A stretch of 64,000 nt of DNA. Origin: Marixanthomonas sp. SCSIO 43207 (GTDB lineage: Bacteria > Bacteroidota > Bacteroidia > Flavobacteriales > Flavobacteriaceae). The notes beneath the pieces are model-generated. The model ran no database searches and was not told the origin of the DNA. It was given only the letters and a program-made list of their open reading frames with translations. How positions within the stretch are numbered: the first letter of the stretch is position 1; the number at the start of each line of letters is the position of its first letter. Where the stretch lies: assembly GCF_019904255.1 (NCBI RefSeq), contig NZ_CP063203.1, positions 124,001-188,000 of the forward strand. The letters run 5' to 3'. Positions 26,213 to 34,544 of this stretch are shown piece by piece. The position numbers were made by a program, and so were the translations under genes.

Positions 26213-27013
26213 ATGGACATTTTTGAAATTTTTGGATACCTAGGAGCTCTTTTAATAGGTCTTGTTTTGGGATTAATTGGAGGCGGCGGCTCAATACTTA
26301 CAGTTCCTATCTTAGTGTACGCTCTTTCGCTTAATCCTGTTACAGCAACAGCCTATTCTTTATTTGTGGTAGGCGGTACATCACTTGTAGGTGCCATCAA
26401 GAATATGCGTAAAGGAATGGTTGATTTAAGGACAGCTATTATTTTTGCTATTCCTGCATTTATAGCAGTGTACCTCACCAGAGCTTTTTTAATTCCAGCT
26501 ATTCCCGATCAACTTTTTGAGGTTAATGGTTTTATTGTTACAAAAAACTTGGCCATTATGCTTTTCTTTTCAGTAATAATGCTTCTGGCTTCGGTATCGA
26601 TGATACGCAATAAGCGTAATGATACCGATCAAAACACAACCATTCATTATAACTACCCGTTAATCATAGTTGAAGGACTGGTTGTAGGGACAATAACCGG
26701 AATTGTAGGAGCGGGCGGCGGATTTTTAATTATACCTGCTCTAGTTTTATTGGCAAAATTACCGATGAAAAAGGCTGTAGCCACTTCCCTATTAATCATT
26801 GCAATTAAATCCCTCATAGGTTTTATAGGTGATGTACAGAATTTAAACATTGATTGGCCATTTTTAATACTTTTTACAGCAATTTCAGTAGTTGGAATAT
26901 TCTTGGGCGTATGGCTCAACAAATTTATTGACGGTAAAAAGCTGAAAAAAGCATTTGGATGGTTTGTATTATTAATGGGGATTTATATAATTTACAAAGA
27001 ATTAAATATGTAA
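26213..27013 (+). CDS. TauE/SafE family sulfite/thiosulfate exporter-like membrane protein
   Basis: 266 residues with about eight membrane helices in two related halves, each with the family glycine motif: LGLIGGGGSILTVPILVYAL near the N-terminus and GIVGAGGGFLIIPALVLLAKLPMKKAVATSL in the second half. Members move sulfite, thiosulfate, sulfoacetate or similar anions. Placement between a Crp/Fnr regulator and a CstB-like persulfide enzyme supports a sulfur role, like the cst operon of Staphylococcus. The exact substrate and direction are not shown by the sequence. Confidence 0.9.
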   Translation: MDIFEIFGYLGALLIGLVLGLIGGGGSILTVPILVYALSLNPVTATAYSLFVVGGTSLVGAIKNMRKGMVDLRTAIIFAIPAFIAVYLTRAFLIPAIPDQLFEVNGFIVTKNLAIMLFFSVIMLLASVSMIRNKRNDTDQNTTIHYNYPLIIVEGLVVGTITGIVGAGGGFLIIPALVLLAKLPMKKAVATSLLIIAIKSLIGFIGDVQNLNIDWPFLILFTAISVVGIFLGVWLNKFIDGKKLKKAFGWFVLLMGIYIIYKELNM

Positions 27014-27077
27014 CAACAACTACTGTAAGACACAGTTGTGAACTAACAAAGTTACCTTTAGAAAAAAATAGAATATC

Positions 27078-28496
27078 ATGAAAATAGAACAAATTTATAC
27101 CGGTTGTTTAGCTCAAGGAGCTTATTATATTGAAAGTAAAGGAGAAGTTGCTATAATAGACCCATTACGTGAAGTACAGCCTTATATTGACAAAGCCGAG
27201 GCGGCAGGAGCAAAAATCAAATACATTTTTGAAACTCACTTTCACGCCGATTTTGTTTCAGGACATATAACATTATCTGAAAAAACAGGTGCTCCCATTG
27301 TTTACGGTCCAAAGGCTAACCCAAACTTTGATGCAATTATTGCAACCGATAACCAAGAATTTAAATTGGGCGATTGTACCCTTAAAGTGTTGCACACTCC
27401 TGGGCATACATTAGAAAGTACTACTTTTCTATTAAAAGATAAAGACGGAAAAGACCATGCTCTTTTTACAGGCGATACATTATTTCTTGGTGACGTAGGA
27501 CGGCCAGATCTTGCACAAAAAGCTGCAAATATGACTCAAGAAGATCTTGCAGGAATGCTGTATGATAGTCTTCGAAACAAAATTATGCCTTTGGCAGATG
27601 AATTAACTGTTTACCCCGCACACGGAGCTGGTTCTGCCTGCGGAAAAAACATGATGAAAGAAACAGTTGACACACTAGGACATCAAAAAGAAATAAACTA
27701 CGCTCTTCGAGCCAATATGACCAAAGAAGAATTTATAAACGAGGTTACAGATGGTCTTTTACCACCTCCCGCCTATTTTCCTATGAATGTAAAAATGAAT
27801 AAAGAAGGGTATGCATCTATTGATGATGTTTTAAAGAAAGGACAAATTGCTTTGAGTCCCGATGCTTTTGAAGCAGCAGCTAATGAAACCGGAGCCGTGA
27901 TGCTTGATGTAAGACATCAAGGTGATTTTGCAAAAGGTCACATTCCTGGATCTATCTTTATAGGAATTGACGGAGGTTTTGCGCCTTGGGTAGGTGATTT
28001 AATCAAAGATGTACAACAACCCATCTTATTAATTGCAGATGCAGACAGAATTAAAGAAACCATCACACGACTTTCACGCGTAGGATTTGATAATACATTG
28101 GGCTATCTTGAAGGTGGTTTTGAAGCATGGAAAAAAGCTTCAAAAGAATACGATACAGTTACCTCAATTACAGCTGAAAGCTTTAAAGAAGCCATTGAAA
28201 AATCCTCTAATGATGCTCCAGTTTATGATGTAAGAAAACCAGGTGAATTTCAAGCAGAACATATTGTAAACGCTCATCACACCTCGCTTTCAGAAATCAA
28301 TAAGCATCTAGCCGATTACCCTACCAAAGAAACATTTTATGTACACTGTGCAGGAGGATATCGAAGTATGATTGCAGCATCTATTTTAAAAAGCAGAGGC
28401 ATTCATAATTTAATAGATGTACAAGGAGGTTTTAAAGCTATAAAAGAAACCGGTGTAGATACTACTGATGCTATTTGCCCTAGCACACTAAAGTAA
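27078..28496 (+). CDS. CstB-like persulfide dioxygenase-rhodanese fusion
   Basis: 472 residues. The metallo-beta-lactamase domain (1-240) has the iron site ETHFHADFVSGH (His54, His56, Asp58), LHTPGHTLEST, FTGDTLFLGDVGRPDL and YPAHGAGSACG, as in ETHE1/CstB persulfide dioxygenases. Two rhodanese domains follow. The first (about 265-360) has LLIADADRIKE where the active Cys would be, so it is inactive; the second (about 375-465) keeps HCAGGYRS with Cys424. The enzyme oxidises low-molecular-weight persulfides to sulfite or thiosulfate, detoxifying sulfide. It lies 64 bases after TauE, with a TACCTTTA element (27053-27060) upstream. Confidence 0.92.
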   Translation: MKIEQIYTGCLAQGAYYIESKGEVAIIDPLREVQPYIDKAEAAGAKIKYIFETHFHADFVSGHITLSEKTGAPIVYGPKANPNFDAIIATDNQEFKLGDCTLKVLHTPGHTLESTTFLLKDKDGKDHALFTGDTLFLGDVGRPDLAQKAANMTQEDLAGMLYDSLRNKIMPLADELTVYPAHGAGSACGKNMMKETVDTLGHQKEINYALRANMTKEEFINEVTDGLLPPPAYFPMNVKMNKEGYASIDDVLKKGQIALSPDAFEAAANETGAVMLDVRHQGDFAKGHIPGSIFIGIDGGFAPWVGDLIKDVQQPILLIADADRIKETITRLSRVGFDNTLGYLEGGFEAWKKASKEYDTVTSITAESFKEAIEKSSNDAPVYDVRKPGEFQAEHIVNAHHTSLSEINKHLADYPTKETFYVHCAGGYRSMIAASILKSRGIHNLIDVQGGFKAIKETGVDTTDAICPSTLK

Positions 28497-28556
28497 CTTA
28501 CTTTTTTGTACTGGTAAGAAAGTATCAACCACCACATCACAACTAAGCTTTGTATT

Positions 28557-29285
28557 ATGTTTTGTACCTATCGTATTCTTCTTTTGGGAGTCATTACCAT
28601 GATAATGAGTTGCAATTCTTCTGAAGAAAAATCTAATGAAAATAGCACCTATCCAGATGTACACATTGTAAATGCAATGAAAAACGTAATTAGAAATGGT
28701 GAATTGGAAGAAAAAATTCTTCTTGATACTATTTCTAATAAAAAAGGATTGTACGGTTTGGGCCCTGAACGTTATTTAACGGGAGAACTACTACTTATAG
28801 ACGGTACAAGTTACGTTTCAAGAGTGACATCAGATAGTACTATGCAAGTAAAAGAAACCTTTAACACCTCAGCTCCATTTTTTGTATATGCCAATGTACA
28901 ATCTTGGCAAACGGTACAGCTTCCTGAAGAGATTACTGATTTAAAGTCTTTAGAAACTTTTATCGATAAAGAAACAGCAAACAGGAAAAGACCCTTTGCC
29001 TTTAAGCTTTCCGGTACGGTAAAAACCGCTACCATTCATGTTCAAAATTTGCCTCCCGGAACTTCAGTTTCTTCTCCTCAAGAAGCGCATCAAGGACAAG
29101 TCAATTATCATTTAAAAGATGAGCCGGTTGACCTTGTAGGTTTCTTTTCAACTAAGCATCAAACCATTTTTACCCATCACGATTCATTTATGCATATTCA
29201 TTTAATTACTCAAGACAGGACCAAAATGGGGCATTTAGACAATGTGTATTTTGAAAAGATGACTTTATACCTACCAAGAAAATAA
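28557..29285 (+). CDS. acetolactate decarboxylase family lipoprotein
   Basis: 242 residues. A short hydrophobic start (ILLLGVITMIMSC) with a lipobox Cys19 predicts a lipoprotein. The rest matches alpha-acetolactate decarboxylase: LYGLGPERYLTGELLLIDGTSYV near the start, and the zinc ligands HIH (His213, His215) plus GH (His226), with the same spacing as His194/196/207 of the Brevibacillus enzyme. That enzyme turns acetolactate into acetoin. No acetolactate synthase is nearby, and an envelope location is unusual. The substrate may therefore differ. Confidence 0.82.
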   Translation: MFCTYRILLLGVITMIMSCNSSEEKSNENSTYPDVHIVNAMKNVIRNGELEEKILLDTISNKKGLYGLGPERYLTGELLLIDGTSYVSRVTSDSTMQVKETFNTSAPFFVYANVQSWQTVQLPEEITDLKSLETFIDKETANRKRPFAFKLSGTVKTATIHVQNLPPGTSVSSPQEAHQGQVNYHLKDEPVDLVGFFSTKHQTIFTHHDSFMHIHLITQDRTKMGHLDNVYFEKMTLYLPRK

Positions 29286-29448
29286 CTAAAATTTCATTCT
29301 GTATATCGATACCTCCTATTTAGTAACAGAAAACCGGGATTGTTGTAAGCTGCTATTTACTTTAAAGTGTAATACAGTTGCGTTTCGGCTTTTTTATTAG
29401 GGTTGGTTTTAAGAATTTTGTATATCGTTCAATATTTAAGAACATATT

Positions 29449-31959
29449 ATGACACACACCTACCACATACACGGAATGAGTTGCAACGGATGCCGAAACC
29501 ACGTTGAAGAGATACTTGCCGGTGTGGATGGCGTGATTCGGGTAACAGTCTCGTTGGAAAAAGAAACAGCTCATATTGAAATGAAAGAGCACATTGCTCT
29601 TAAGACATTTCAGAAAGCTTTACAAGATGATGGCGGTCACTACAGCATTCATCCGGAGGGAGAACAACCAAAAAAAGAGAGAACCAAGACTACACAAAAA
29701 GAAAAATCTTCAAACACTTCTGGAGTTTACTATTGCCCTATGCATTGTGAAGGTGACAAAACGTATGATGCTCCCGGAGACTGTCCTGTTTGCGGAATGG
29801 ATCTGGTTGCTGAAGTACAAACCAATGTACCTGCTCAAGATGTTTGGACATGCCCCATGCATCCTGAAGTATCCAAAGACGAACCCGGAGATTGTCCCAT
29901 TTGCGGAATGGATCTTGTTCTAAAAGAACCTGATCTTTCTGCTGAAGAAAAAACGTATACCAAACTTCTTAAAAAACTATGGTGGGCAGCAGGATTTACC
30001 TTTCCTATTTTTTTAATTGCCATGTCTGAAATGATTCCAAACAATCCATTATATACATTCTTGGATCAAAAGTATTGGAACTGGATTCAGTTTGGGTTGT
30101 CTCTTCCCGTAGTGTTTTATGCAACTTGGTTATTTTTTGAACGTGCCTACCGAAGCATAAAAACTTGGAACCTTAATATGTTTACGCTCATTGGCCTTGG
30201 AGCCGGTGTAGCTTGGTTATTCAGTGTTTTTGGTCTGCTCGTGCCCGATTTTTTCCCCGCCCAATTTAAAACAGAGGCGGGTACTGTACACGTCTATTTT
30301 GAAGCAGCTACCGTTATATTAACCCTAGTTTTAATGGGCCAAGTGCTAGAAGCGAGAGCTCACAGTAAAACAAACAGCGCCGTCAAAGAATTATTAAAAC
30401 TAGCTCCCAATAAAGCCATTCGCGTAGTAGATGGTCAAGAAGAAAAAATTACAATTCAGCAAATTAATGTAGGGGATATATTACGTGTAAAACCGGGAGA
30501 AAAAATTCCGGTAGACGGCAGTATAACTGAAGGAAATTCTGCTATTGATGAATCTATGATAACCGGCGAACCTATTCCTGTTGACAAAGAAAAAGGAGAT
30601 ACCGTTCACAGCGGAACGATTAACGGCACACAGTCATTTTTAATGAAAGCTGAAAAAGTAGGTAATGACACATTGTTATCACAAATTATAAAAATGGTTA
30701 ATGACGCCAGCCGAAGCAGAGCCCCCATACAACGTTTGGCAGATACCATTTCGGGTTATTTTGTTCCTATTGTAGTTATAGTATCTATTCTCACGTTTAT
30801 AATTTGGGCTGTTTGGGGACCAGAGCCAGTTTATGTATATGCTTTGGTTAATGCTATTGCTGTATTAATAATTGCTTGTCCGTGTGCTTTAGGATTGGCT
30901 ACACCTATGTCTGTTATGGTAGGTGTAGGTAAAGGCGCCCAACAGGGTGTTTTAATAAAAAATGCTGAAGCCTTAGAAAAGATGAATACGGTTGACACCT
31001 TATTAGTTGATAAAACCGGTACGTTAACAGAAGGAAAGCCAACTGTTTCGGCAATAGAAAAAAACCAAGAAAGCTCTTATTCAGAAGAAGATATTTTACA
31101 ATACCTTATTTCTTTAAATACTTTAAGCGAACATCCCCTAGCCGAAGCAACCGTTTCCTACGGAAAAGAAAAAAACAGTACTGCTTTACCTACTGAAGAT
31201 TTTCAATCGGTAACCGGAAAAGGTGTAAAAGGTGTTGTAAACGGAAAAAATACAGCTTTAGGAAACGAGCGCTTGATGAATGATGTAGAGGCTACAATTT
31301 CTGAAGACTTAAAGAACAAAGCACACGCTTACCAAGAAGAAGGAAAAACAATCTCTTATCTAGCCATTGAAAAAGATGTAGTAGGTTACATTGTTATTGG
31401 CGATGCTATAAAAGAAACAAGTAAAAAAGCAATACAAAGGCTTCAAGATCTTGGAATTGCAGTAATAATGCTCACCGGTGATAATCATAATACAGCTCAA
31501 GCCGTAGCCAATGAGCTTAACCTAAACGATTTTAAAGCAGGTTTACTCCCCGAAGACAAACTTAAAGAAGTTACGCAATTACAAGATGAGGGCAAAAAAG
31601 TAGCTATGGCAGGTGACGGTATTAATGATGCTCCTGCACTAGCAAAAAGTGATATTGGTATTGCTATGGGAACAGGAACCGACGTAGCCATAGAAAGTGC
31701 TGAAATTACATTGATAAAAGGTGACTTACACGGTATTGTGAAAGCTCGTAAGCTAAGCGAAAAAGTGATGAAAAACATTAAACAAAATTTGTTTTTTGCA
31801 TTGATTTACAACACACTAGGCATTCCTATTGCTGCCGGTGTTTTGTATCCGGTGTTTGGGTTGTTATTGTCTCCAATGATTGCTGCTTTAGCTATGAGTT
31901 TTAGTTCGGTTTCGGTAATTGGTAACTCGCTGCGGTTACGAAATACTTCTATTGACTAA
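29449..31959 (+). CDS. copA: copper-type heavy-metal P1B ATPase
   Basis: 836 residues. N-terminal heavy-metal-associated domain with GMSCNGC (Cys12, Cys15), then two heavy-metal-binding (YHS-like) modules, CPMHCEG...CPVCGMDL and CPMHPEV...CPICGMDL. Eight membrane helices, TGE phosphatase motif (MITGEPIPV), CPC in the sixth helix ([11 protein letters not shown]), phosphorylated [12 protein letters not shown] (LSEHPLAEA) and the hinge [20 protein letters not shown]. It exports Cu+ (possibly Ag+) using ATP. It stands alone, followed by a small HMA-like gene in the opposite direction. The gene symbol follows the family; the exact metal is inferred from CPC. Confidence 0.94.
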   Translation: MTHTYHIHGMSCNGCRNHVEEILAGVDGVIRVTVSLEKETAHIEMKEHIALKTFQKALQDDGGHYSIHPEGEQPKKERTKTTQKEKSSNTSGVYYCPMHCEGDKTYDAPGDCPVCGMDLVAEVQTNVPAQDVWTCPMHPEVSKDEPGDCPICGMDLVLKEPDLSAEEKTYTKLLKKLWWAAGFTFPIFLIAMSEMIPNNPLYTFLDQKYWNWIQFGLSLPVVFYATWLFFERAYRSIKTWNLNMFTLIGLGAGVAWLFSVFGLLVPDFFPAQFKTEAGTVHVYFEAATVILTLVLMGQVLEARAHSKTNSAVKELLKLAPNKAIRVVDGQEEKITIQQINVGDILRVKPGEKIPVDGSITEGNSAIDESMITGEPIPVDKEKGDTVHSGTINGTQSFLMKAEKVGNDTLLSQIIKMVNDASRSRAPIQRLADTISGYFVPIVVIVSILTFIIWAVWGPEPVYVYALVNAIAVLIIACPCALGLATPMSVMVGVGKGAQQGVLIKNAEALEKMNTVDTLLVDKTGTLTEGKPTVSAIEKNQESSYSEEDILQYLISLNTLSEHPLAEATVSYGKEKNSTALPTEDFQSVTGKGVKGVVNGKNTALGNERLMNDVEATISEDLKNKAHAYQEEGKTISYLAIEKDVVGYIVIGDAIKETSKKAIQRLQDLGIAVIMLTGDNHNTAQAVANELNLNDFKAGLLPEDKLKEVTQLQDEGKKVAMAGDGINDAPALAKSDIGIAMGTGTDVAIESAEITLIKGDLHGIVKARKLSEKVMKNIKQNLFFALIYNTLGIPIAAGVLYPVFGLLLSPMIAALAMSFSSVSVIGNSLRLRNTSID

Positions 31960-32015
31960 GTTTTTTGTTTTACCCAGGTAAATGGGATACATCCATTTGT
32001 GATGGTTAGGTTTTT

Positions 32016-32252
32016 TTAATCTGTTTCTTTTGTACTATCACCTACTAAAAGTTCAGCTTTAAACCCTTGTTTATGTATTTGCTTTACTAGTTTTTCTACA
32101 GAAATGGATTGAGTATATTCAACACGTAGAATATTATCACAATCCTCCAAGTCAAAATTGATACTATACCCTGGAAATTGTTCACGTATTTTCTTGGCAA
32201 GTTTATATGCTTGCGCGCTAGATGTAAGGTTTGTTTTAAATACTTCAACCAT
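32016..32252 (-). CDS. small ferredoxin-fold (HMA-like) protein without metal cysteines
   Basis: 78 residues with strand-helix-strand-strand-helix-strand order: VEVFKTNLTSSAQAYKLAKKIREQFPGYSINFDLEDCDNILRVEYTQ...VEKLVKQIHKQGFKAELL. This is the shape of HMA metallochaperones, but the CxxC is missing and only a single Cys remains. It is convergent with the copper ATPase. A regulatory or structural role is a guess. Confidence 0.65.
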   Translation of the reverse strand: MVEVFKTNLTSSAQAYKLAKKIREQFPGYSINFDLEDCDNILRVEYTQSISVEKLVKQIHKQGFKAELLVGDSTKETD

Positions 32253-32308
32253 ATTGTTTAATAGCTTTATATTAAGCTTTATTTTAGTATAAACTTTATA
32301 GAAATGAA

Positions 32309-32731
32309 TTACTGTTCTGTTTCTATATAATTTTTGAAATTATTTAAGATAGCTTGCCAACCGTCACGTTGTTTATCTATTGAGTTCTGTTGTTCAGGCT
32401 CAAAGGTTTCAGTGATTAACACCCCTTGATTATTTTTTTCAAAATTGACTATCACTTTTCTATTATCATCTAAGGTATAAGCAAGGTGTTTACGTGGTTT
32501 AACTTTTGTGTAAACACCTGAAAAATCGAACCCCATGCTACCATCTTTTGCTTCCATTCTTGAAACAAACCTCCCTCCTACTTTTAAATTATTAATTGCT
32601 TTGGGTGTGTGCCACTCATTTGACGCGGTATTCCATTGTTCAATATGACTCGGCGTGACCCAAGTATCCCATGCCTTCTCTAGAGAAGTATTAACAATGG
32701 TTTGTACGGTTATAGGTTGTTTGTTTTTCAT
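32309..32731 (-). CDS. SRPBCC/AHSA1 domain protein
   Basis: 140 residues. One START-like domain: ITVQTIVNTSLEKAWDTWVTPSHIEQWNTASNEWHTP at the start, GGRFVSRMEAKDGSMGFDFSGVY, and the closing long helix QRDGWQAILNNFKNYIET. The family binds hydrophobic ligands or acts with Hsp90-type partners; many members are uncharacterised. It follows the VOC gene by 24 bases in the same direction, a pairing seen often in bacteria, so the two are probably co-transcribed. Confidence 0.88.
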   Translation of the reverse strand: MKNKQPITVQTIVNTSLEKAWDTWVTPSHIEQWNTASNEWHTPKAINNLKVGGRFVSRMEAKDGSMGFDFSGVYTKVKPRKHLAYTLDDNRKVIVNFEKNNQGVLITETFEPEQQNSIDKQRDGWQAILNNFKNYIETEQ

Positions 32732-32755
32732 ACCTAGTATTTTCTATACAACTGT

Positions 32756-33178
32756 TTAATATTCTGGGTTGTAATTAATCATCCAGCAGATACCGAACTT
32801 GTCTATAAAACTTCCGAAGTAGTCACCCCAAAATTGATCTTCCATAGGCATTTCTATAGAACCACCTTGCGATAATCCGTTAAAAATTCTATCTGCTTCT
32901 TCTCTACTTTTTGGATGTAATGAAACATAGGTATTGTTTCCTTTTTTGAAAGGAGCTCCCATTCCTTCAATGGTATCTGATGCCATTAAAATAGTATCTT
33001 CTCCCAGCGGAAGTGAGATATGCATAGTTCTTTCTTGAATTTCTTTGGGAAGTTTGTCGCTATCTGGAGCATCGCTCATTTTCATATGCGCACTAAACTC
33101 ACCTCCAAAAACTGATTTGTAAAAATTGAATGCTTTTTCGGCTTGGCCGTCAAAGTTTAGGTATGGATTTACTTTCAT
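32756..33178 (-). CDS. VOC family (PhnB-like) protein
   Basis: 140 residues. Starts VNPYLNFDGQAEKAFNFYKSVFGGEF and ends FGSFIDKFGICWMINY, both hallmarks of the PhnB branch of the glyoxalase/VOC superfamily. The fold is two beta-alpha-beta-beta-beta units forming a ligand cup. No enzyme activity can be assigned. First gene of a two-gene unit with the SRPBCC protein. Confidence 0.9.
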   Translation of the reverse strand: MKVNPYLNFDGQAEKAFNFYKSVFGGEFSAHMKMSDAPDSDKLPKEIQERTMHISLPLGEDTILMASDTIEGMGAPFKKGNNTYVSLHPKSREEADRIFNGLSQGGSIEMPMEDQFWGDYFGSFIDKFGICWMINYNPEY

Positions 33179-33412
33179 GTTAATTGTGTTTTAGTTTATA
33201 ATTAAACATCATCTAATTAGTTGTTTTTAAAAACCTTACATCAAATATAAGAAGTATTCTCATATGTTTTGCAACCCTATTTCTACTATCTTCAATAAAT
33301 TATTAGTATTCAATATAAGTATCATGTAAAAGTAGAAACCGCAAAACAAATACCGAAAGCAACCAGCCTACTACAATTAAAATCTTTTTACTAATTGATT
33401 GTTATTTCACTA

Positions 33413-33440
33413 TTTGTACCGATTTTTGCACCTGTACAAA
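33413..33440 (+). promoter_or_regulatory. inverted repeat upstream of DUF808 gene
   Basis: TTTGTAC (33413-33419) and GTACAAA (33434-33440), a perfect 7-base dyad with 14-base spacing, 28 bases before the start codon. It could be an operator; no known factor recognised. Confidence 0.35.
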
Positions 33441-33467
33441 TCAATAGTTCCCTAAAAAACAACTACT

Positions 33468-34352
33468 ATGGCTTCAGGATTTTTTGCATTATTGGATGAT
33501 ATTGCTGCTCTTATGGATGATGTTTCTGTAATGAGTAAAGTAGCTGCTAAAAAAACAGCCGGTATTTTGGGTGATGATCTAGCTGTAAATGCTGAAAAAG
33601 CATCCGGGTTTATGTCAAACAGAGAACTGCCGGTATTGTGGGCTATTACTAAAGGTTCTTTTCTGAATAAGTTAATTATTCTTCCCATTGCGTTTGTGTT
33701 AAGTGCTTTTGTTCCAGTGGTTATTACGGTTATTTTAATTCTAGGCGGGCTCTATCTTGCCTATGAAGGAACTGAAAAAATATATGAGTTTTTTGTACCT
33801 CATGCACACGGCACTAAAGAGGAAGACGTACAAGACCTGACCAAAGAAGAACTTAAAGCTTTGGAAAAAGAGCGAATTAAATCTGCTATCGTAACTGATT
33901 TTATCTTATCTGTTGAAATTGTTATCATCGCCTTAGGTACAGTTACACAAGAACCTCTTACTATCCAGATAATTGTTGTTTCAATCATTGCTCTTATTGC
34001 TACTGTAGGCGTATATGGTATTGTAGCTTTATTGGTACGAATGGATGAGTTTGGCCTAAAACTTATTAACCTTAATGACCGTGACGATAGTTTTTCAGAT
34101 AAAGTTGGAAGGTTTATGGTACGAGCGCTTCCTAAAGTAATTAAAAGCCTTAGTGTTATAGGAACCATTGCATTACTTTTGGTTTCGGGAGGAATTTTTG
34201 TGCATAATATAGACATGATTCATCATTGGGTAGCTGCTATTCCATCTATTTTGGGTGAATTTTTGGTTGGTTTGGTCGTAGGGTTTATAGTACTTGTAGT
34301 TGTTACAGCTTTCTCCAAACTTTGGAAATCTATTTCCAAAAAAACTAATTAG
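33468..34352 (+). CDS. DUF808 (YedI-type) inner-membrane protein
   Basis: 294 residues. N-terminal motif GFFALLDDIAALMDDVSVMSKVAAKKTAGILGDDLAVNAEKASGF is diagnostic for DUF808. About six membrane helices follow, with EKIYEFFVPH and LTKEELKALEKERIKSAIVTDFILSVEIV in the connecting region. The family is found widely in bacteria without a known function. Monocistronic, in an unrelated neighbourhood. Confidence 0.9.
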   Translation: MASGFFALLDDIAALMDDVSVMSKVAAKKTAGILGDDLAVNAEKASGFMSNRELPVLWAITKGSFLNKLIILPIAFVLSAFVPVVITVILILGGLYLAYEGTEKIYEFFVPHAHGTKEEDVQDLTKEELKALEKERIKSAIVTDFILSVEIVIIALGTVTQEPLTIQIIVVSIIALIATVGVYGIVALLVRMDEFGLKLINLNDRDDSFSDKVGRFMVRALPKVIKSLSVIGTIALLLVSGGIFVHNIDMIHHWVAAIPSILGEFLVGLVVGFIVLVVVTAFSKLWKSISKKTN

Positions 34353-34446
34353 GCAACCTTTTTACTAGCCATTAAAACTTTTAAACCAAGTTTTACTATC
34401 AGTTGTATTTTTTTCTATTCAGGAGTGAAGTAAAACGCATAAAAAA

Positions 34447-34468
34447 AGCTGCCTGAAAACAGGCAGCT
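34447..34468 (-). terminator. terminator of the sortilin-like T9SS gene
   Basis: Stem AGCTGCCTG / CAGGCAGCT with AAAA loop; in the leftward direction it is followed by a 7-base T-run. It lies 76 bases past the stop at 34545. Confidence 0.85.
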
Positions 34469-34544
34469 CATCGAGTATTAACCATTAACTTACTCTCTAA
34501 TTAATAACTTAACAAATTATGAGTCTTTAATACTTCTATTCTTC

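Noticed and set aside
27022-27036. ACTGT-AAGAC-ACAGT dyad before the CstB-like gene as a third Crp/Fnr box
   Set aside because: Arms differ from TGTAAC/GTTACA and spacing is off; at most a degenerate site.
31980-31998. AAATGG / CCATTT dyad after the copper ATPase as terminator
   Set aside because: The stem is weak and the T-run begins 12 bases later; not strong enough to list.
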